Assembly: GCA_030549495.1 (NCBI GenBank)
Contig: JAUIRK010001013.1
Location: 310,001-374,000 of the forward strand
Origin: Nectonema munidae
Taxonomy: Eukaryota; Nematomorpha; Nectonematoida; Nectonematidae
Reading direction: 5' to 3'
Length of the DNA: 64,000 nucleotides
A program made the translations under genes and the position numbers. The notes under the pieces are model-generated. The model was given only the letters and a program-made list of their open reading frames with translations, had not been told where the DNA came from and made no database searches. How positions within the stretch are numbered: position 1 is the first letter of the stretch; each line of letters opens with the position of its first letter. This document shows, piece after piece, positions 47,101 through 56,100 of the stretch.

Positions 47101-50100
47101 ATTGATTATAAAGTGGTGTAACTTGGTACTCTTTCATTTTTTCTATTTCATCCTACTTCTACATCTACCAGACTATACAATTTCTTTTGTTCTTTCCATA
47201 TATTATCACATGTAAATATACAGTGAGGAACCGTTATAACGCGGTAACCGGGGTCCATAATAACTACTCGCGTTATAACTTTCCAATATAAGTTAAATAA
47301 TATTTACATAGACGGATTTTTTTAGTTGGTTATATAGAAAACATTACATAACACTCCTAAAACTAAAATTTGAAAAGTAATAAAGTGTAAATGAAATGCC
47401 ACAAACAACCTGTAAGTTTTATTACAAAAAATTTTATTTGAACAAAAAAACATCTATGTACACTTGAAACTCTTCTTTAACTTCTTGTGTTTCAAGCCAT
47501 TCTAAACTTTGTTTCAGCATAAAGCAAACATCACTAGCCTTAATTTTGGATTTTTCCTGAGAAGAGTCGTTCGTAAAGTCATCAGTATCCGTTACTGACT
47601 CCAAAAGCTCCTCATCTGTTTTGAGTTGAAAAACTGGCCCATGAGCTTCAATCTTTTCGCCGAGTATGTGGTCACCAGCCTGATTGCAGCATAAAAGAAA
47701 AATGCATCGATCTTTAATAACTTTATAGCCTGAAGAACGACTTTTGTCGGATTTAAGAGCATATGTAGAATCAGGAAGTAAGTATACGGTAAAACAAAGC
47801 CGTCTCACCTGCGTTATATATTTGATCAGAGCATAAGTCATTATCAGTTATGTATGCTTTGAATTTAAGTATAAAATCTGGAACTGATGCGTAATCAGCA
47901 GATTTGGATTCACCATGAAGCTTTGTATTAACAATTTCATGATGCCTCTAAAAGCGCTGAAGCCAACCTTTGGTGATTGTGGAAGAAGACAAACTTGAAG
48001 TTTGAATAGATTTAAATTTTCGAGCTTGTGCACAAATGACTGCTCCTTGCAGTGGTACACCCACCTACACTAGTTTTCTGGACAAACACATCACTTTGTC
48101 AAGACATGGATCAGCAGGTTTGCGTATCCTTCTGCGACGCACTTATTCACTCTGGTCTAAGTCGTGTACAAAATTGCGTTACAAAGTTTCATCCTTCAAC
48201 AAGCCTCGCAGCGTAGATTCTGGAATGGAAAATTCATGCGCTAAGACTCACCATTGCGCACACGATCAATTAGATTTAGTGTATAATCTACGCTGTATCC
48301 CTTTCTTTGGGACATAACAATTTTAAGAAGAAAGTTTTCTAAAAAAATAAAAATACCAAAACTAAGGAAAATAAAAACACGCTAAAGAATGATAAATTAA
48401 GTAAAAAATTAAAATGATTATATAGAAAAAATATTATATTAAATTACATATGTAAAAAATCTATATATGTTTAGTAAAAAAGTAGTTTTAATTTGGATTT
48501 CAAAGTAGAAGGTGAGTAAGTCATATAGGCCTGTAAAAATGGGAGCCAAGACATAACCGCGTTATAAGCGATATCGCGCTATAATGATCCGCGTTGGCGC
48601 GGTTTTTTACATATCTAATTGTGCAAGATTATAAGTTTTACTCTTAACACTCACGTGTAATACCTATTCTTCCTTCTTTTCCTCTGCAGCTACTCCTACA
48701 CATTACTCTAACTTATATGTGTTAATTTCTTACACATATTCCTTTTATCTTCTCTCCTTGGTAAAAAAATTTTGATATTTGAATCTTTTTGTAATCTTGA
48801 AACATTTTCTGTTTTAGAAGAAAACGGTCTTAGTTTACACTGAAATTAATTGTTTATTTTAAACAATAAATTTTTTCCTATTTATCCAAGTTTAATCTTC
48901 ATCTATTGAATAGATAATTTTTTTAATGTAAAACACGTTTAAAATTCTTTCGTAAAAAATATTCAAGTCTAGTTAATAATTTGCGTATAAAAATAATAGT
49001 GTATCGAAGTGTTATCTTTTCGAAATATAAAAACCCATCTGTGAAAGCTTAGAATCATTACAACTACTGTCGCTTTTTTAAAACAAAATTTATTAGAATT
49101 TATAAAAAATGAATTTTTAAACACTTAAAGTTAAGGTTTAATATAGAATTTATTCCAAATGAATTTTTAAACACTTAAAGTTAAGGTTAAGTAAAAAAGT
49201 AGAAAGAATATAAAAAGACACCACAAGTTGAGCTTCAATAGACTTCAATGGCTTAACATTCATCTCTTCACATGCATTTTGATAGAAGAGGAGAATATCA
49301 TGTGATGTTATTTCACCATCTAAACACAAATATCAACGCTTATGGATGTTGCACATATAGAAATATATGACCAGCAAGAAACATATTTAGATACGCAGAG
49401 AGTTTGGATAACCGACATATCCATTCTCCTATTATATATTTATGGGGTATGGCAAGACCACCAGGGAAACAAAAAACCCAGAACCGCATGCATTATGGCA
49501 TTATGCTATCATTTTATTCATCAAATTATAATTATTAAATTTAATGAAAAATTTGGAATACTGGTAGTGAAAATGATTTTAACGACACATACAAAATATT
49601 AAAAGTTTAAAAATATTATACATATGGTCAGCGTTAAAATATATTATATCATTAATTTTGCATTAATCTTCTTCATATCATTTGTTCTAATTCTCAGTTA
49701 TTTTCTTAATGTTCTTCATATCATTTGCTCTAATTATCACTATGTGAATAAATATCCGCGTTTTTTAATAGGCTGCAATGCCTGTATTGCTATTTTCTTT
49801 TTTTCCCCGGGTAATTAAACCAAGCAGGGTTGTACACCTTTTCAAAAAGCAGGATAAATAATGCATATACAACTAACAACTTATTTCCTAGACTCCATCG
49901 ATTTCAAAAATCTTTGAAAAATCACTTTATACGCGAACATAATTCCACTTTACCCACAGTGATTTCTTTTTCTGAACTTAATTCCTTTTTTGTGCACTCA
50001 ACTTGTACACTGATTGTTCATAGATGAAGTTTATGAGAATACAAATAAAAAGTACCTTTATGTGCTTTATTTATTGATCTCTATCGAAGGCCTTCGACTC

Positions 50101-53100
50101 GATTGATCATTCTATTTCACTAAATAAATTTCGTCTATATGGCTTGTCCACTCATCCTATTTCTTTTTTAAAATACCCCCCCCCCCTTCCTTATCGACGG
50201 GCCTGTGTACAGTAGATAGTGCATGAGATCGAATATGAATATATTTTGTTGTCATAGTTCAGACATCAACCATTTATTACGAAGGTAGATCAATTCGGGG
50301 TCAAGAAAATTCGGCCTCTAAATTTATTGATATTATAATTGTATTGAGGCCGAATTGTCGCTGAACGTTTCTTAGAACAGACTGATTGTTTATTATCATT
50401 ACAAGAATATTTTTATAGTGCTTCATCAACATGAGTTATTTCATCATCACGATTTAACAAAACAAAAGATGCTAAAATTTATCTCAGAAAACCTCAAGGG
50501 GTTGGACACGGAAGAAACCCTTTATATTTTAGTAACTACCCAGCAACAACAGGAATTTCTGGTCCAAACATTCGAAAAAAACGTTAGAAACCAAACACCA
50601 AAAACGAAAACGTCTGAAACATATATAGCATAGGATTTTATAAATATATGTTTATTGGCATGCAAACTACCTACCTAACTTACTAACTAAGTTTTAAAGG
50701 AAAAGGTAGAAAGCATATAAGTTTTTTTAGACATTTGTTCTGACTTCCTAAATTTTTAGAACCATGAATTATTGGGATTCCTGAATTTTTTGGGTCAGAA
50801 GGAAGAATTTTTGTTCCAATTTTATTTTCACTTGATAATTTTGTAGACGAAATTAGAACCCGCATCTAAATTTTTCTGAACGCAAACCATCAGGTTTAGA
50901 GGCTATTTTGAATATATTTGCACACTGGCTATGCTTTAAAAAATAACGTTGGCCACTGGTTAACTAATCTGGTTCTATATCTCATTTTTCAGTACATTTT
51001 ATCAACATTACTGAAACAAACACAACCAATATTCCTCACTTTCTTGTGTGTGTGTTGCACTGATGATGGTAGATAGAGTCTAGTTAAACATTTGGTAAGG
51101 AAATCTTTTAATTCCAAAAAATGTTTGACATTTATGTATATAAGTTTCTTGAGACCAATTGGAGGCGAAGGGGAAGAGTGACAGTTTTTTTTCACAGGAA
51201 AATACAACAATGTTTTAAAACAAAAAACTTGTGAAAAAAGAACATTGACTCAAACATAAAGTATCAACAAGAGAATATGTGATAGAATTTTTGTATTGGT
51301 CCAAATGGACAAAAAGTAGAAACAAGAGTAAAAATTAAGAAATAAAAATATTTAGGACGCTCGAAACTAAAAAGTCTGAAAATGAGTGTTTTTAAAATCA
51401 AATTGTGTATCAACGTTAAATTGAATATTTTTACTATTCTTCTCCATAGCTTAATATTTTCTTCATCTATACATGTGTTACACTATAAATCAAACTAATG
51501 AAGTCATTCTGACACTTTTTCTTTCCATATCACAATTCAATGGATACTTTTTATATAGTTTAAATTATCTCCACATGTCTATAATATCAGTGTGGTATAG
51601 CTAATGAATAACATTAACAATAAATCAAAATTTAACGTCGCTTTGACACTTATTCTTTTCATATACTCTACCACTTCTGAATAAAATACCATTTTTATAT
51701 TAGAATGAAGAAATAAGAATTAGGACTGTATTAATAAATGATAAATTATATGGCCCTAATAATAAATGTCTAAATGTTATCAAAAAAAGTGATATAAATA
51801 AATATTACGGTTTTATAGCCTTTCGTTTCTTAGAATTTTTTAATAATGCGAAAATAAATTTTAAGCGATGAAAGTCCACAGTACGCAAATTCAGTGCGAT
51901 ATAAATTCTGTCACATTTTTCCTTCTAATTGTATCCTTGAATTTTCAAACTAATTTGACAGTTGTAAAAGATACGAAAGTAAGAAATTTTGGCGAACACA
52001 AAAATTTCACTAAATTTAAAGTTTTTTTATATGGAATTTTTTATAACATTTAAAATCTTTCATGTATAAAATCAAAAATCAGTGTAATTCCAATATTAAG
52101 TACTTAACAAGTAAAAACTAAATTTTTAGGCTAGATAACCAAAATTTTAGAAATGTGGATTCGCAATATTACATTCTCCGAAATTTCTTTTTGAACAAAA
52201 ATTTGTGAAATTATCTTCTTGCAAAAATAAAGTACTTTAGAGTAGTAAAAACTGGGGTTTACTTATTCTTATTTGAATTTTCGTAAAAAAAAAAAGGCAT
52301 ACATTTGTTTAAGCATGTTTTTATAGTTTGCCTCATTTATATAATATGGTACGTGCAAAATTTTCAAGTATTAATTAAATGGCTATATATAAAGTTTTTA
52401 GGCAAAAAAAGTTAGTAAAGAAATTTTACATCGATTAGAGAGCGTTAATAATTTTTTTTCTCTGAGAAGTTTTCAAATTTTCACTAAATTGATAAAAAAA
52501 AATTGGTTTGATTGATTCTTTTACATATGAAAAAATAAAACAGATTAAATTTTATATTTTTCTTTTGAAATCCAACATAATCGTCCGAAATCGGCCTGAA
52601 ATTACAAGAAATTTATTCGCTTCAAGTACCGCAGTACTCATTCGAGACATGATTGGCAAAATTTCATTTTGAAACACATTTTAAATAGATTTCGGAAATC
52701 TTTTAAAAAAAATTAAAAAATTTTCTTATGTAAAAAATCTTGAAGAATGAAAATTATAAAAAAAAAATTTTCGCCACACACGCCCGCAAAAAATTGATGT
52801 GCAGTTGATATAATAAAACAGATAAATGATATATTTATAGACGTACCAGCGAAATTTGGCAACTACTAAAAATGAAGAGAAATTAAGAGAGGTTTAATGA
52901 TTTGATTGATTGAGGAGGTGCAACCCATGTTTTTTGTGAAATATCCGATAGCGATTTTTAACCACTCTTCAAGCTCAACAAGAAAACAAAATCATTAAAA
53001 TATGATAGATCACTACTCATCCGATGTAAAGTCTTTATCCCTCCTTATTCCCATTTACCAATTATTAAAACGGATGGTCACAATCTATCTTTTTGGTCTA

Positions 53101-56100
53101 TGACTAGATATGCTATACTCTAACCAAACGAAGGTTATGACTAAAAATGATCTCTTTTGTAAATCTTTAGGAAACAGAATCTGGTTGAGCCGATTTTATA
53201 TTTGGTGTTCGAAGGTTTTAAAAATGTCTTTATCTTCTCAAGACCATATGGAAAGGGTGGGCTCATTGGTAATACGGTCAGAACTCATTTATCCGACAGT
53301 AGATTATTCGACAACCCCACTATCCGATGCAATATTGATTAGGAGCTAAAAGATATTTCTCCGCCTCTCATATCACAAATTGTTAACAAGCCTGGTTCAT
53401 ATCAAATGAATTGGTTAGGTCGTTTGATTACTCTGTACTGAAATGCATTGCTGCTTAAAATTAAATTTAAAATTTTTATCAAGGAAATATTACCAAGCAA
53501 GATGATTATTCACAGAAAAAAAAGAATCCTTATATTATCTTCATATTCTATCTACACATATATTCAGTTACTAAAGTAAATTTTTAAAATATATATTTAG
53601 GACTTAGATCTATGAATTGAGAGGTAAGTAGCCGTGAATTTAAAGTTGGCCCTTTTAAATAGAAATTGAAGGTTTCATATTTTTGGAAGAAATATTCAAC
53701 AAACCTTAAATTTATATAAATTAGCTAGCTATTCCATTTCCTAAGTTATACGCTATAAATTACATAAAAATGAAATTATTCATACTAAGTTTTATTAACA
53801 AAAATTTCAGGCAAAGTGCAAAAACATTGTCAACTATTCTAAGCAATCTTAATAAAAAAGAGTAGAACATTAACCCATTTACGACCAATGTTCCAATTTT
53901 GGAACATAAGTAATTTAATCTTCGTCTGCTTTTTTCAATGACTTTGAATATAAATCGTCTGCTTTTTTTTAGATATCGTCTGCTTTGCTTGGTCTTAAAT
54001 GGGTTAAATAAAACGATTATCTAAGAATAAAGATTCTATATATTACATTTCTAGACTTGATTGTTTAAATTTACCCCATCGCCCGACTTCAAATACAGAG
54101 GGAGGAGGAAGCAAAACTGATTTTAATGGGGCCGGGACAATAGGAAAGTGCATAGGAGTTTCAGAGGGGGAAATAAATTCCTCGCCCCCTCCCCTCTTAT
54201 CGACGGGACTGTTTCCAGTAATTAATACGGATAAACCTTTTAGGCTTTAAATTATAGTTCTTATATAGTTGTGTGCTATAAAAAATATTTGACACGTTTA
54301 AAAATGCATGCGCTATTGTTCAAATTACTGCCTCTGATGAAATATAGCTCCCATTTGCATTATTATATCAAAGAAGTGAAGGTTAATGAAAAAAGATATT
54401 TTAAATATTCATTCTAGACTTAACCTTAAAACAAGAAAACTAATATGGAAAATCACCCTCCCCCCCCCTCGCATGTGCGCCCCTGAAATAGAAATCGAGA
54501 GGATTGCTAAACATCGTTGAAGCTCAGAGATACAAATTATCTTTTTTTCATTAATCCATTAGGCCAAGGAATAATTTAATTTGTGGTTTATTTGATTGTT
54601 CTAATTTAACGAATATCTATTGACGAAAAAAAATACTAGCCCGTGGGAGACTTAAAGTCATTCAGATTTGACACGACCAATTTTAAACTTCAAGTTCTAA
54701 CAAAGTTTAGTTATTTGAAGAACCCCTAAATATTTTTGTACAAAAATTAGCTAAAAGAAATATTCTGGTAAGAATGATTTGTTTAAAAAAAATGTTCAGG
54801 TTAATAAGTTGGTTGTTGAATAATATAATTTTAATCGGTATGTTAATATTCTGATTATGATCCTGAGGGCTCTGACATTTTAAATTCTATAAAAACATCA
54901 AAAAGAAAGCGAAGAGCCTCTTCAAACCAACATCTAGGATTTATTTGTAAAAATATTACTTTTAATAAGTAAATTTTATTCATATTACTTTGCAACCCCT
55001 ACAACTATAAAAATATTCCGCTATGTGAAAGCAATTTAGTTGAAATATTAGTTTTTGCCGTTTACCAGCTTTCTCATTACATGTAGAATAATCTTCGTCT
55101 ACACAATTTATCGCTGATTTTCCATTAAACTAGGTGTTCAAAGCAGCTAAAATATTTTGCAGCACGATGGACTGCGAATCACACAGCGCATTGAAAACTG
55201 CTATTTAGAATGATTAAGTTCGAGATGTCAAAATTCAAAGCATGTATTGACATGAAACACGCATGAAATAGTTTGAGTTAAAGGAATAATTAAACATGTA
55301 TGAGATACCGCGGGGACTAAGAACTCGATTTGACTTCGAGTTAAGCGTAATAACTTATCTGACTTTGAGTATTATATAGAAAAACTGTAGGATATTCATT
55401 TTTGACCTCAGATTTTTTACAAATAAATACATAGTATCTTGGAGAATCTCCGTATGCATATATAATGCCCCCGGAGCTTTGCCAAGCTCCTAATATATAT
55501 CTTTTTGTTTCCTCCCGTGATATTGACAGGCCACGAATACTGTTTCTGTCTATTGAATTCCAAGATTCCTACATTTTTATATTTAGCTACACTCGGAATC
55601 TGAGCCATAATGTCAAACGTAGTCTCGAACCATGAGTCAGAGTCACCTAAAAAAAATGGAAATGTGTAACTTGAAAGCAGTTTAAATTATGGTTTTTAGT
55701 TTGTAGGTTGTTTGATAAGTTCAAGACAACGAACTTATCTTATGACACATGTCAAAACAAAGAAGACAATCAAAATCAAACATGCGTCAACAAAGCAATA
55801 CACACACAAGCGGTAACCGACTATCTCTCCACACTCAAACATAACAGGCTCATATATTCCTCCACCAAAAATCGACACATATGAAGAAACACTATCAATT
55901 AAATTAAGACATACCCTTACTCAACTTAGAGCCAACAAGTCACCATTGCTCCGTGAATATCTTCACAAGATAAATCCAAAAACACATACAAATCCACTCT
56001 GTCCAGTTGGCAATCAACACCCACACAACACTCATCATTTATTTAACTGCCCATATGTTTTCACGACACTCAAACCCATTCACTTATGCTCAAAGCCATG

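Larger units (their letters stand above)
42200..48912 (+). mobile_element. Penelope-like element, broken, hosting two DNA transposons
   Basis: Plus-strand parts: a reverse-transcriptase block with YALPKIH and LRPI (42755-42810), a FLDTLVTRT block after the hAT insertion (46340-46370), and a GIY-YIG-type nuclease region with CKSCNAIYIG (46806-46914). This RT plus GIY-YIG pairing defines Penelope-like elements. Inverted repeats of about 130 bp lie at 42200-42336 and 48782-48912, matching closely and reminiscent of the family's inverted terminal copies. The RT core between the two blocks is not seen. Broken several times. Without the two insertions the element is only about 2 kb, so it is a partial copy. 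Confidence 0.82.
40975..49224 (-). other. PPP1R37 intron 2 with the nested transposon cluster
   Basis: Contains the Penelope-like element and the hAT and Tigger elements inside it (42200-48912). The stretch 41000-42190 is AT-rich with no recognised feature. Confidence 0.6.
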
